Positions 12,643 through 23,985 of a stretch of DNA of 64,000 nucleotides are shown piece after piece (within the stretch, counting starts at the first letter, position 1; each line of letters opens with the position of its first letter). The stretch covers positions 6,477,001-6,541,000 of the forward strand of contig BSBM01000319.1 of assembly GCA_027924585.1 (NCBI GenBank), written 5' to 3'. The position numbers and the translations under genes are program-made. Source of the stretch: Larix kaempferi (taxonomy: Eukaryota; Streptophyta; Pinopsida; Pinales; Pinaceae). The notes under the pieces were generated by a model that worked only from the letters and a program-made list of their open reading frames with translations, was not told the DNA's origin and did no database searches.

Positions 12643-14268
12643 AGAAACTTCATCCTGAAGTTAAGGTCATTCACAATCATAGGGAGAAATAATGATGCAA
12701 TATCTCATTGCCTTCCTACTAATGATCTTTGGCCTCACATGTCCCAATGGACCTTTATGTGGTTCCCACGTGGATACAGTCTAAAATTTTAACTATTTTT
12801 ATCGTATGGGATGTGTTTTTATATTACACTCTATATCATATACTAATAATTCTTATGACCTCCTTGAGGCTCACCAAACCCATCGAGGTTTACTACGCTT
12901 TGATCGGGTGTTATCCACATCAATTGTCATACTTGCAAATTTTTTATAGTCCTTTGTATTGTGTTTCATAAGAAAATCTCATCTATAGCTAATTTCATCA
13001 TACCTTGTGCCTAAGGCACCATTCAAATACAATTCTCATAGCAATGGATTCTACATGTCTACTCAATATTTGGTCCAACTCCTTATGATTTTCCATTATT
13101 ACCTAGGGTCATTACTATATTGGATATGAATACCCCCAGCTTGTGGAAACCTTACTAAGTCCTTACTCCGTTTTATTACCACTCATAATTTAGTTAATGT
13201 AAAGACATGTTCATCTTATTGACTTACCCTTATTATGTTTCATATAGACTTCTTGTTTTAAAGCATAACTCATTCTTCTAACCCCTAACCATAACCTTTT
13301 TTCCTCGTTCTGAATCTTTGCACCGAGAGTAGTGAGGTGCTTACAACCCAGTATGGGGGAGATGTGTAATGTAATGTAGCGATGTCACATTGTGTACCAA
13401 AAATAAAAAATAATAAATTTTTTTTTATGTTGGCTCATAAAATAAAAAAATGAAAACCAAATAAAAAGTCATTAAAAAAATAACACCTCGAGAAATTGGA
13501 TGCCTCTCGGTACTTGATAGATCCACATTTAGAATGGATCTATGTTGGTATTAATTATAATCAAATTACACTTGAATTGTGATTATCACTCTATCTCGAT
13601 TGTTATTAAACGTAAACCACTTGTAGAGAGATTGGCATACTATAGTCTCCTTCAGCTTAGGGACATTTACTAAAATATCACAATTCGATGTCTAAGAATC
13701 AATTTTCTATAGGAGTGTCCATTATTGCAATCTATAATAACTAATATGTAATTTATTTCTCTATAATTACTTACCGTTTATACCCCATTTGTCACAACTA
13801 TTCTTTTTGACATTTCAAGTTATACATCCACACGTACCGTCCAAGTTATAATGTTCACTACCAAGCTACATTTATAGCATTTACACACATATTTGAGACT
13901 AAACACTTACAACCTCTATCCCTTTTATGCATATCTCTAGCTCCCTCAAGCTCCTTCTCCTCACTACTTCCTCTCACTATGACATAAGCTCAATAATGAG
14001 ATAAATGTTTTCCGTGTTCATCTTTACATTTGCGAATTGAGTTTCAATAAATGATCATGGCTCACATTTGATCTATATATAAAGACATATTTCTCATACA
14101 AACATTGTAATTGTTATTTGAATACTCATGTCTTCTTGTTAATTTTTAACCTAACCTCAAGGTCAGCTATAAATAAGGTGGTGGAAAAATAAATTATCTT
14201 AATCACTAACACTCATTACTAGCATCCCTTAACAATTGAACACAAATGTACACTTACTCGACGATTCG
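12643..14268 (-). other. RE2 interior, left segment, non-coding
   Basis: No conserved retrotransposon domain in any frame. The longest open frame (12729-12971, plus, 80 codons) has no recognisable motif. A purine-rich site TATGGGGGAGA followed by TGTG occurs at about 13352-13366 on the plus strand and could be a relic of another element. Confidence 0.5.
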
Positions 14269-14273
14269 ACACT

Positions 14274-14594
14274 TGTTGGAAGATCCTAGTCGACGAGTCA
14301 ACTAGGTCCTTCGCCGACTAGGGTCATCTCGAAGCCATCAATCGGTTAGTCAACCGACCGGTAGTTGTAATTGAATAACTATATGTAACTTGTATAAATA
14401 GGTTGTAGAGTAAACATCATAAGACATCTTTACATTGATATTGTACTCTGCTTTGGCCCCATTAATATAAAGCTTGTTGTTGGTGTCCCATTTAATATCA
14501 TATATGGTTCTATGATGTGTGTATGCATGTGACTCTTTCTCTATATTAGTATAATGCACTACTAGTAACCGATGCAATCCCCTAGACTACAACA
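14274..14594 (+). repeat. RE3 5' LTR, 321 bp
   Basis: TGTTGGA...CTACAACA, colinear with 50327-50641. Contains a TATA box (TATAAATA, 14393-14400) and a perfect palindrome TCGGTTAGTCAACCGA (about 14342-14357). Confidence 0.95.
14393..14400 (+). promoter_or_regulatory. TATA box of RE3 5' LTR
   Basis: TATAAATA, conserved in the 3' LTR at 50440-50447. It marks the likely U3 promoter; transcription would start about 30 bp downstream. Confidence 0.65.
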
Positions 14595-14595
14595 T

Positions 14596-14610
14596 TGGTT
14601 CTATTGCCAG
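14596..14610 (+). other. RE3 primer-binding site, tRNA not identified
   Basis: TGGTTCTATTGCCAG starts one base after the LTR end. It begins with TGG as expected for pairing with a tRNA CCA end but is not the initiator Met type used by RE1, RE5 and RE7. I cannot name the tRNA. Confidence 0.4.
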
Positions 14611-14646
14611 TAGTACACATCCTTAAGAAATGAGAAAGATGCACAT

Positions 14647-15527
14647 ATGCTAACAGAGAGAGAAATACGAGAGTGGTGGGACAAGAAAGTAACAAAGTAT
14701 ATCCAGAATTATGCACGATGAAATAAGCTGACGTTAGCATAAGCAAGGCATAAGTTCTTCACCGAGGCCCATGAGAAATTTTTAGAGTTTGTTCCTAGCG
14801 AAATAAAGAAATTCCTGATAGTTGTTCATGACCAGATTGGATGCCCAGAGTGAAAATTTGTTGATGCAAAAGATCCTCAACAACAAAAGAACAAATTTGT
14901 TTGAATGGTTCGAAAAAAATCTGTGAAGAATATTGTGAGGAACAAGCCATTGAGGATAGAGTGTTTGCTGATAAAATCCGACGCAATTTTTACACTGACC
15001 TCCATGAAATTTTTTTCTACTCTGTCCCCAACCTTCTATATAATTTTTTGATCGAGAACTGCGCTGGACACATTGTCGAACCCCGGACACCCTTGGAGGA
15101 GCACTCGACGACAAATTGGGAAAACAAGCAAAAAGAGTGGGAATGTTTCATGACCAAACAACAATGGGAATACTTTTTGAACAAATGACGACCATTGTTG
15201 AACTCGTATTCGTTAATCAATAAGAGTCGGGTCGTCAATGGGGGGGGGTCACTGAAGATGTGCTCTGAATACAGAAGTTGGAGGCTAGTAAGAAGTTGAG
15301 TCCTCTGGGATGAAAGAAATGTCCAGTCATCCATAAGCAAGCAGCAGATATCCAAAAACTAGAGAGAGAAAAAAGATACAAACAACAAGAGCAATTGCGG
15401 GAGATTTCCAATCCGTTACATCATAAGAGAGGATTGAAGAAGTCGGAAGAGATGGTCGAGCAGATGTTGCAGCTGCAACATGATCCCCAAAATTTCTATA
15501 AAATTGTAGGTCCCCTCCTTTATTCTT
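14647..15527 (+). pseudogene. RE3 extra ORF upstream of gag, first block, decayed
   Basis: An open frame from an ATG at 14647 (MLTEREIREWWDKK...) runs with four stops to about 14900, shifts frame, continues to 15188 (ICEEYCEEQAIEDRVFADKI..., WECFMTKQQWEYF), then resumes after a poly-G run at 15240-15247 as a charged, probably coiled-coil segment (LEREKRYKQQEQLREI, KSEEMVEQMLQLQ) up to a stop near 15527. The composition is rich in Lys, Glu and aromatic residues. I recognise no domain. It lies between the LTR and gag on the sense strand, where Tat/Ogre-type elements carry an additional ORF. Confidence 0.55.
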
Positions 15528-15612
15528 GAATTTTCTTAGAGTTTTGTTTCATCTTGAGTGTGATTACTTTTGACACTTAGAATTGTTTTTGGAAACAAAA
15601 GAAAGGGCAACT

Positions 15613-15914
15613 TTTTTCAATCAGAGCAACTCGCAATTCTCCATCGAAACCATCAGAGTGACTTGCCGTTCTCCGTCAAAATGGTCGGAGCGACTTTCCA
15701 CTCTCCACCGAAACGGTTCGAGCGACTTTCCATTCTCCTCCAAAATGGTCAAATCAACTCGCAATTATCCGCCGAAACGGTCGGAGCGACTTGCCATTCT
15801 CCACCGAAACGGTCGGAGCAACTTGCCATTCTCCGCCGAAATGGTCGGAGCGAATTGCAATACTCCGCCAAAACGGTCAGAGCGACTTTCCATTCTCCAC
15901 CGAAACGGTCGGAG
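15613..15914. repeat. Tandem array, exact 32-bp period, about nine units
   Basis: The core CRAAAYGGTCGGAGCGAC recurs at 15645, 15677, 15709, 15741, 15773, 15805, 15837, 15869 and 15901, always 32 bp apart although the units differ from each other by several bases. Weaker CGAAAC motifs continue to about 16200. Since 32 is not a multiple of three, the long frames seen here in several phases are repeats of one another and not a gene. Confidence 0.95.
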
Positions 15915-17232
15915 GGAAAAATATGACGGGCCCATTTGGAGAAGTTATCAAATTCATGCCGAAACACTTTGGTGTAAAATGGAAAAGACGTCGAAACGTG
16001 AAATAGAAAATTTTCGTCGTTATTTGAAAAATGCCTCGACGCCACACAAAAGAATTGGGCCAAAATAGAATCAACGTAAAGGGGTTTTTATGACAAATGT
16101 TAAAATGCACCGAAACACATCGGCTCCAAAAGACAAGTTGCTCCGAAAAACGTCCCAACGCCTTTCGACGTAAATTTAAAACATAGCCCGAAACGTGATC
16201 GACGTAGTTTGAGAATAACCCAAAAAGGGCATAATTTGACCCCGTTGACGCATTTAATGCTAGGGTTAGTGTGGGTGTATATATACAAGTTTGAACTTGT
16301 GCTCGTCATATTGTTTGTAACGACATTTTGCCATTTGAGTTTGCAAATCTGTCATTGGCACCCAAATTAGGTTAAATTATGAGACTTAAGAGGGTATAAA
16401 ACCATAAGGAAGTTAGTTTTCATTACAGAATAGGGTTTGGAACGAGAAACTGTGTCAAAATTGCAGAGTTTCAGGGCATTCCCGTAAAGTGACCACTGCA
16501 CCTACACAGCTTACGCTTTCTTTGAAGTTTCCCTGACTAGGGTTCCACTGGATAAATGTGTTAAACACCATATCACTGGGATTTATTCTTGTTTTTCACT
16601 TCCTCATACTCCATCGAAGAGATAAAACCTGTTAGGTTAATACATGAGAAAATCATACTTTTCAGGCATATACTTGCCAAGGAAACCTAGGTTCATGAAG
16701 TCCCGATGTGACATAGCTAGGGCATTTCTTCAAGCTCATCCAGAAATCTCAATTCCACAGTTCACGTAAACAAGTGAAATTGCGGTTCTATTGGAAGGGA
16801 AAATCCAGATCTTGCGTTGTTTCGTATTATTGGTTTTCTTTTAAAACAATGGGCATGCTACACTATTATATACCCATTGATGGAGCTCTACGATAAAACC
16901 TTGGTTAAACTTTTTCTTTCCTAAACAATAATATGATTGGGATTATGGGACCGTGTATGATTCTGTAAGAAATTTGAAGACATTTTGGTGACTTTTCCTC
17001 ACTTTTGGCTAATGGTGCATTGAAGAATATAGATTACTACACATAAAATCCATTTATACATTGGTGATTGTGCATAGGTGTTTACTTTTCAACTAAGTTG
17101 ACCATGGAAGTATGAATTTCCCAACTTTTGGTTTCTTGTAAATAATATTGATAAGCGATATCGCTACATATTGCTTAAAATTTGTTGCTTTGTTCTTATA
17201 CATTAACTGTTTGTTTCCTTAGGACTCATAAA
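15915..17232 (+). other. RE3 region between the extra-ORF blocks, with TATA-like site
   Basis: No conserved protein. Contains TATATATA at 16276-16283 about 360 bp after the 32-bp array, and ends with a good splice-acceptor-like sequence TTGTTTCCTTAG|G (about 17211-17222) just ahead of the next ORF block. It could be an intron or an internal promoter region; neither is proven. Confidence 0.4.
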
Positions 17233-18180
17233 TGCAAAAGAGACTTTCCAAGCGAATTCCCAAGGTGGAAGAATTGGATTCTGACGTTGAAGTTGTCCCA
17301 GAAACTCCAATGGAGACATTATTTGAAGACACCAAAGCAATGAAGGAAAGGAACTAATATCAAATCAACAAGTGGAAGCTGTGCAGTCTCAGATGGACGA
17401 GATGGTCGGAGAGAAGGAATTTCTATTGGAACTGGTCAAACTAGCCCAAAATAAAAAAACATGATATGAATCCTTTTCATGAACATGCATGTAAGATCAG
17501 GAACAAATCTTCCACTCATAAGAAGTACTAATTGAAGAAATTTACAAGATGAAGCAAATGATAAATATGATGAATGATATCTCTGCAGATTCTCTGTCAA
17601 TAAAACAGAAGTTGGTTAATTCTTTTAAAAAAAGTTGAAAAGGGTGATCGCCTGGAAGGGAGAGAATCCAAATGTCCCTGATCATCTACGAAACAAGACA
17701 ACTGATGAAATCAAGCTGGATATATCACTCCTAGAAAGATGCAGGAGGGATTCTAGGAAGATGCATATAGAAATACCAAAGTCCATCACAAAGTGTGAGG
17801 AATTCTACAAAAGAATTTATCAGATACATGAGAAATTCCATATCGCAATGACTCCAGATATGTACGAGTTTCCCACTAAGGATCAACGCTTAATGGAATT
17901 GAAAAATGGACTAAAAGAAGATCTACAATATATCAGGAAATTATATGTGTTAAATGAAGAAGACCTCAATCAGTACATTGGACATGCGTCTATCAATGCT
18001 TATTTCCCGGAGGAAAGATACAAAGCTGCTACTGAAGGAGTGATAAGTGTGGAAATGGAATTATCCGTTCATGAGGTGTCCTTAAAATTGTTAGAGCCAG
18101 TACAAAGTAATATCATATTTCAGGAAACAGATTTATGGGATAATTACATTTCCAGTTTGGAGGGCCCACCAGAAAATTAA
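17233..18180 (+). pseudogene. RE3 extra ORF upstream of gag, second block
   Basis: Starts with an ATG at 17233 (MQKRLSKRIPKVEELDSDVEV), passes through a stop and frameshifts between 17355 and 17640, then stays open for 181 codons (17635-18180). The protein is hydrophilic and helical-looking (KMKQMINMMNDISADSLSIKQ, CEEFYKRIYQIHEKFHIAM, EEDLNQYIGHASINAYFPEE) and ends SSLEGPPEN. No signal peptide, membrane segment, zinc knuckle or catalytic motif. It is likely the C-terminal part of the same additional protein as 14647-15527, separated by 1.7 kb. Function unknown. Confidence 0.55.
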
Positions 18181-19419
18181 TTGTATTTTTTGTGCAAACA
18201 CAAAAGGATGAATTCTGGGTAGTCCAAAGGTTGGGGTAGTCGAAGTGACAGGTCATGTAGAGAAAAAACACATTGTAATATAAATATAAGAGGGAGGAAC
18301 ATTGTAAAACGGAATTTTTCTAGCATAATAGAGGCTGGACACATTTTGTAAGAGAACTTTTTTCTGCTAATGAGAAGGACTTGTTTGCTGGGAAAAGCTT
18401 GCACATAAAATTTTTGCATGGAATGTGTGGAATGACAAATTTGGAACTATTTCCTCTTTCATTCGTGACTCATACTGTGAGATTGTTCTAACTTTATTGA
18501 ACTACTTCAAATGGTGATGAATGATTTCTTTATCTATGCAAATGTCTATGTGTTAACAGAGTAATAAATTGTTTTAATTATATCAAAGCTATCTTTGGTA
18601 ATTTTCTGATGTGAATGTGCATACTTTATATTAATGGTTATCTGTTGAATTTGTATAAGCATTATCATATTATTACTCTTATTTAAAATCGCTCCTTGCA
18701 AGGATAGATTAGTTAGTGTAGTATAGGGTTAGATAATTGATAAGGTAGAAGTGATCAGACGGGAGGTAAGAACCTACGCATCACTTGTGAGGCTTCTACC
18801 TATCAATTCTAGGTTAAATGCATTAGTTAGATTTGTATAATAATACTTTAAACACAAAATATAAACGGTAGGCCGGGCCGCAACTGGTAGACAAATTAAA
18901 CAAACATACCTACAGTAGCCGTACCGTTAACCATACAGATTCCCTATACCAAACAATGAATGATCTAATTGGGATTATTCATTGGGGAGAATCCCTACTG
19001 TCGATGCTAGGATTTTTTGGGCATTAACAGCGGCCAAAATTCCTACCTGAGTTGAGGTAAAGTTGATTGCTTGAAGAAGAAGGTGAGGTGCCAACATTTG
19101 AAGATCGGTCAAACACAATGGTTTTGACCCCCCATAAAATGTGTATAACAATTCCAGATGTTGCAACTACTGTTAGTTATGTACCTATGATCATGACAAC
19201 TGGAATGACTATTAGACAAATCTTCCAGTCCGACATGGGATTATGACATGGGATTACGACCAAGATACGCTAGCATTTGGAAACGAATAGACCAATGTGG
19301 AAGAATTGTAGACAAATCGATGATCCAACGACCAGAGCGAGGTAATTGAATTACCTTCATTCCTAAGTTTGGGAGACATTCTTCCAATTTATTTTATTGA
19401 GAACACATTGAGGTACCCC
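18181..19419 (+). other. RE3 spacer between extra ORF and gag
   Basis: No conserved domain. Includes AT-rich sequence and a short GGCCGGGCC palindrome near 18870. The Gag frame becomes recognisable only from about 19420. Confidence 0.5.
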
Positions 19420-19988
19420 CCTACCAGCAACATTGTTGATTGAACCTGTTAACTCGTCGGAGTCCCAACCGGATAAAGAAGAATCTGTAGAGGAGACACG
19501 TTTGTCTTGGCAGCAGTTGCATTCATTAGAAGTCATCAGTAGTCAGTTAATAGTAAGTTCTTTCAATAATTAGTTGGTTAGTTCAAAATCTCATAGAAGT
19601 AGCAACATGGTTGTACGTCTTCCAGTCAATAATCCTATTTTCGAAGGATATGGAGATCGTAAAAATAATTGGTTTGTGTGTGAGGCCCTATGGAAAGCTA
19701 TCCTAATTGATGATGAAAATCAACGAATTGCACAGTTTGCAAGAGGACTAAAAAATTGTGCACTCACGTGGTACGTGAATATTTTGGAGGAAGGTCCAAA
19801 AAAAAACCAGATCAAATACACTTGTCTAATACACTTGTCTAGACCACTTCAAGGTTGATGATTCAAAGCACTTGGAAGGCCATCACCTGAAGCAGATCAA
19901 GCAAAGAGCAGGAGAACCTGTTCGAGAATATGATAGAATATTCAAATATCTACTAATCCAAATGCTCGCCAAAATTAACCTTGTTGTA
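19420..19988 (+). pseudogene. RE3 gag, part 1 (up to RE4 insertion)
   Basis: Frame PVNSSESQPDKEESVEE... runs into a stop at 19571-19573, then NMVVRLPVNNPIFEGYGDRKN, ARGLKNCALTWY (the retrotransposon Gag core with the conserved aromatic Trp), a frameshift near 19850, then QRAGEPVREYDRIF. The frame continues at 31312 without interruption once RE4 is removed. Confidence 0.8.
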
Positions 19989-20694
19989 TGTTGGAGTATT
20001 ATCACCATCATCATTTGTATTTGCATGCATTCTGCATGCATCCAGTCATCAGTATGGTAGTCTCCCAGCATTTAGTCCCTAGTTTTGGTCCCCCTCGAGC
20101 CTGTTTCTGGTCAGTTTTATCCCTCATAGCCACTGATGCACCCTTGTTTTCATCACTGGAGTACAAATGCACCCTCTTACACTGATTTAGGAGATCTATC
20201 AGTCAGGTCCATGATTTGGGGATTAGTTCCTTGATTTGAGGACTGGTTACTCAATTAACTAACTGTAGCTCTTAGATTGATTACTACAGAGACTAGAGTA
20301 GCTCTAATTGAACACTGAAAGCTGGTATGCACCCTCCTTGGAGTCTCCTTCCCTAGATTTGTGCTCACATGCATCAGTTAGACTCAGTTAGAGTCACATT
20401 GGCTGATCTTTAACTATTGGTGGCCACTACACCCTATTGGGAGATGGTTCCAATGCATTCCAAGCCATGCCTTGAGTAGAATTCGAATCACCTTGGATGA
20501 TATCGAATTCATTCTATTGTATTGTCATCTTTTTCTAGCTTACAACGGATGAATGTATCAACAACAGTTTCTCACATCTTTTGAGTTTCATGTGTGGATT
20601 TTGATCATCTTTTGTCTATTCTTCTCTGCAATTATCTGAGTGAAATTGTGAGTTTTGTTCAAGCTAAAGTGATCTCCACCTGTGGAATTTTACA
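19989..20694 (+). repeat. RE4 5' LTR, 706 bp
   Basis: TGTTGGAGTATT...GGAATTTTACA, matching 30537-31306. Contains CATGCA-type (RY) motifs near 20025-20045. Confidence 0.92.
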
Positions 20695-20706
20695 TGGCAT
20701 CAGAGC
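20695..20706 (+). other. RE4 primer-binding site
   Basis: TGGCATCAGAGC, one base different from the initiator tRNA-Met site TGGTATCAGAGC, immediately after the LTR. Confidence 0.8.
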
Positions 20707-20996
20707 TTGTTACAAATTTTTGAGTTGCATCAGTAGCAACAATTGCAACAGTTTATAGAACAATTGTTTTTCAGTAGAGCACCAGAAGCCTCTAGATTTC
20801 CACGACAAATCTTGGTGCCATTGCATTGAATTCACTGGAGCAATCCAGTGGGGTCTAGCCAGGTGTGAAGGATCTGGATAAAAGTGCTCACTGTCCTAAA
20901 GTAGTGTTCTTTATATTCTGCAACAAACCTCCAACCAAATTTCATTGTTTTTGCAGGTTAATTCCATCTTCAGAAGCGCAATCAGTAGCTACTATG
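20707..20996 (+). other. RE4 leader up to RE5
   Basis: Non-coding leader. Ends with CTATG (20992-20996), the left copy of the RE5 target duplication, which contains the RE4 gag start codon. Confidence 0.75.
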
Positions 20997-21567
20997 TGTT
21001 GATGTATATGTAACTTCGGAATGTATTTCACCTATGTATATTGTACTCCTATAGAGATGGTATTATTCCTCTATAAGGAAGTGTCGTCATTTGTGTTGAC
21101 AAGTGTCGCAAGTGTCGTAACTTGTTGTGATGGGTTATTAGACCACCGAGTGTGGGGTCGACCTTGATTAGTTTAAACATGGGTTATGAGACTGAGTTAG
21201 ACAAGTCGGCCCTATTAGGTTATTGGGCAGGACAGGACAAGTATAAATAGAGATCAGGAGATCTCTATTTGATCATCTCATTACTCACTCTTACATCACT
21301 CGGAAAGTGGCGCACATGTGAGGAGGAGGATCAGCTGCTAGGAGAAGACTATCTCTTGTACTTTGGTTGTATCATTGCTCTTTCTATCTCTGAGGAAGTT
21401 GTGGGGTTTTTCACCTTTATGGTTTTCCCTAGTGAAACTCTGTGTGTCTATTGTCTCATGTGATTGCTTGGTGTGATTGATATGCATTGTTATACTTGAT
21501 ATGTTGTACATGTTATTCTCTTAGTAAAGATCCCAGAGTATGTTGAATTAATGCTCAAAAATTAACA
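20997..21567 (+). repeat. RE5 5' LTR, 571 bp
   Basis: TGTTGATG...AATTAACA. TATA box TATAAATA at 21242-21249. A 64-codon open frame (21269-21463) recurs in the other LTR but has no ATG and is not taken as a gene. Confidence 0.96.
21242..21249 (+). promoter_or_regulatory. TATA box of RE5 5' LTR
   Basis: TATAAATA, conserved at 27640-27647 in the 3' LTR; likely U3 promoter of RE5. Confidence 0.65.
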
Positions 21568-21579
21568 TGGTATCAGAGC
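21568..21579 (+). other. RE5 primer-binding site (initiator tRNA-Met type)
   Basis: TGGTATCAGAGC directly after the 5' LTR with no spacer. Confidence 0.95.
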
Positions 21580-22141
21580 TAACCTGAGAAGAAGACATTG
21601 TGCGGTGGTGGAAACTAGGGTTTCTTGTTTATTGGGTTTCTCTCCACAGATTTTGGAAAAGCAGAAAGGTAGATTGACTCTACTCATCAAGGAGAATCTT
21701 TCTGTCCAATCAAAATTCAATTCTGAGCACTTTCAGGTTTGGCCCTAAAAATTAGGGTTTCCACAAAAATAGGAATTTCTGAAATCTGAAAACATAGTTG
21801 GAAGCTCCTTGGAAAAAGCGAAGTTTAGAGCTTTGGATCAAGATTTTTGGTTGGGTGAAGCTCCGGGAAACTCAAACCCTAATTTAGGGTCCTCCCTAGT
21901 GAATCCGGGAAGACTAAAAGGCATTTCTGAAGGGTGAAACTTTGTAGATTTCAAATTTTGAATATACCAGGATGATTAGCTCATTAAGGCGCATCTTTCT
22001 ATCCTTTCAGAAAATTGAAATTCACATTTTTAATTTTTAGGGTTTCTCTGACAAACCCTAATCCGGGACCAGATCTAGTTTTCAGCAAATCAAGTGGTAA
22101 GACCTAAATATTTTCTATTTCCATTTAAAGTACTATTTAAG
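21580..22141 (+). other. RE5 leader
   Basis: Non-coding leader with repeated short CCCTAAT/TTAGGGTTT-like words (for example TAGGGTTTC near 21616, 21752 and 22040). No gene. Confidence 0.6.
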
Positions 22142-23785
22142 ATGTCTCACCACACCAAGCTTGAAGATAAGCTTGAAGGGGCTGATAACTTCTGAGCATG
22201 GAAGTATAGGATTGGGTTAATCCTGGAAGAAAATGAATTAGACACTTACATAAGTGAAGAAGTCCCTGTCCCAGAGGGAGAAGAGGCTAAAGCCCTTCAC
22301 AAGAAGAACTTGGTCAAGGCAGAGAGGATCATTGCTAATTCTATCAAATACCATCTCATACCACATGTGTCATCTCTAAAGACACCCAAAGAGATGTTTG
22401 ATTCCCTGACCAAGCTATTTGAAGGGAAGAACATAAATTGGAAGATGACTCTGTGGAATCAATTGAAAGGGGTAAAGCTTCAAAATGGAGAGACCATTCA
22501 ATCCTACTTCTCTAAGGTCTCTCAGATCAAAGAACAACTTGAAGCTATGGATGAAGTGGTGGATAATAGTGAAATTGTCATGACCACTCTGAATGGCCTA
22601 CCTAGGTCATGGGATTCCTTTATTCAAGGAATTTGTGCAAGAAGGAAATTGATCTCCTTCAGTAGACTGTGGGAGTAATGTTCACAAGAAGATGCTAGGC
22701 TTGTAGCCCGAGAAGAAAAGATGGGAAGTGAAGATCAAGCTCTCACAACACATACCAAGAAAGGTAAGTTCAAGAAGGAGTCATCTCATAACAAAAGACC
22801 TTCATACCACCATCACCATAAAGATAAGAAAGATCTCAGATGCTTCACATGCAATGAGAAGGGACACTTTGCTACAGATTGTCCTAAGAACAAAAAGAAT
22901 AACAACAACAACTCCAGCAAGAAGAAGAAGGTCAACAAGAAGAGATATCATGCTCATGCTGCTGAGGATGATGAACCTCCCAAGAAGAAGGCTAGAGTAG
23001 AAAGTGATGACTTATCTAGTGAAGATGAATATGTTCTAATATCTGCACTCACAGGTACTATCTCTCATGGATGTAATGATTGGCTTATTGATAGTGGGGC
23101 TTCCAAACACATGACTGGGTTTAAAGAATCTTTTGTAAACCTATCTGAACATGAGTCACCCCATAAGGTGAAACTTGGGGATGACTACCAATATCCTATC
23201 AAAGGAAGTGGTGAAGCTTCTTACACCCTATACTCTAGAAAGTCTTTGAACATGAAAGAGGTTCTATATGTACCTGGGCTCAAGAAGAATCTACTCTCCA
23301 TATATGCATTGGATGCAAAAGGCATGAGGGTTGCATTTGTAGATGGCCAAGTTCTCATGTGGCCAAAGGGTAAGACCATAGATGATGCAGTAGTAATTGG
23401 AGAGCAAGAGGGAGGATTGTACAAATTGAAGGGACAACCTGAACATGCCGTGGTACATGAATCCATGGAGCCAAGTGAACTTTGGCATAGAAGGCTTGCA
23501 CATGTGTACTATAGAGCACTACCAATTGCAAGTAAAGTTGTAGAAGGTATTCCAGAAATCAAGTCAAAGCATGAAGGTGTTTGCAAAGGATGTGCAAAAG
23601 GAAAGAACATTAAGAAGGAATTTCCAAGCAGTGAAAGCAAAGCAAAAGGAATCTTGGGGATTATCCACTCTGATGTATGCGGACCAATGTCATCCAATTC
23701 TCTGAGTGGGTATGTATACTATGGTTCTTTCATTGATGATTTCTCTAGGAAGACTTGGGATTTATTTCTTGAAGAACAAAGATGA
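22142..23785 (+). pseudogene. RE5 gag, protease and start of integrase, decayed
   Basis: Starts at an ATG at 22142 (MSHHTKLEDKLEGADNF), with stops at 22193-22195 (TGA where relatives have Trp) and 22676-22678. Gag of the UBN2 type; a complete zinc knuckle CFTCNEKGHFATDC from 22841; a Lys/Asn-rich basic stretch; retropepsin DWLIDSGASKHM (about 23078-23113) with its catalytic Asp; GAG-pre-integrase LWHRRLAH and CKGCAKGK; integrase first Asp in HSDVCGPM. A frameshift near 23757 ends the frame. Confidence 0.92.
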
Positions 23786-23985
23786 AGTATTCAACAAGTT
23801 CAAGGAACTCAAAGCCTTGATAGAAAACCACACTGAAAAGAAGTTCAAGACCTTTAGATCCGACAATGGTGGAGAATTCACTTCAGCAGACTTCAAGTGC
23901 TATGCAGTGATTTAGGGATTAAGAGGGAGTTCACCACTCCTTACAAATCACAACAAAAAGGAGTAGAAGAAGTTACTTCAGAATA
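23750..23985 (+). pseudogene. RE5 integrase core, truncated
   Basis: After the frameshift the core continues with FRSDNGGEF (second catalytic Asp). A further frameshift near 23910 leads to TPYKSQQKGVEE, where the last Glu lines up with the third catalytic residue. Integrase homology stops there; the C-terminal half of the domain is missing. Confidence 0.8.

Noticed and set aside
13352-13380. Polypurine tract plus TGTG start on the plus strand, suggesting another LTR
   Set aside because: No matching second copy or target duplication was found, so a chance purine run cannot be excluded.
14782-15355. Minus-strand frames of 63-112 codons
   Set aside because: They are antisense to the RE3 extra ORF, whose sense frame has the better protein composition and the expected position.
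15613-15914. Regular repeats resembling a CRISPR array
   Set aside because: Repeats are directly adjacent with no unique spacers, and the sequence is plant retrotransposon DNA.
15570-16068. Overlapping open frames of 71-161 codons on both strands
   Set aside because: They run through the 32-bp array. As 32 is not a multiple of three, an array without stops is open in several phases; the proteins are repeats of one another.
21269-21463. 64-codon frame present in both RE5 LTRs (also 27667-27861)
   Set aside because: It starts with TTG, lies in the R-U5 part of the LTR and is duplicated only because the LTR is. No homology.
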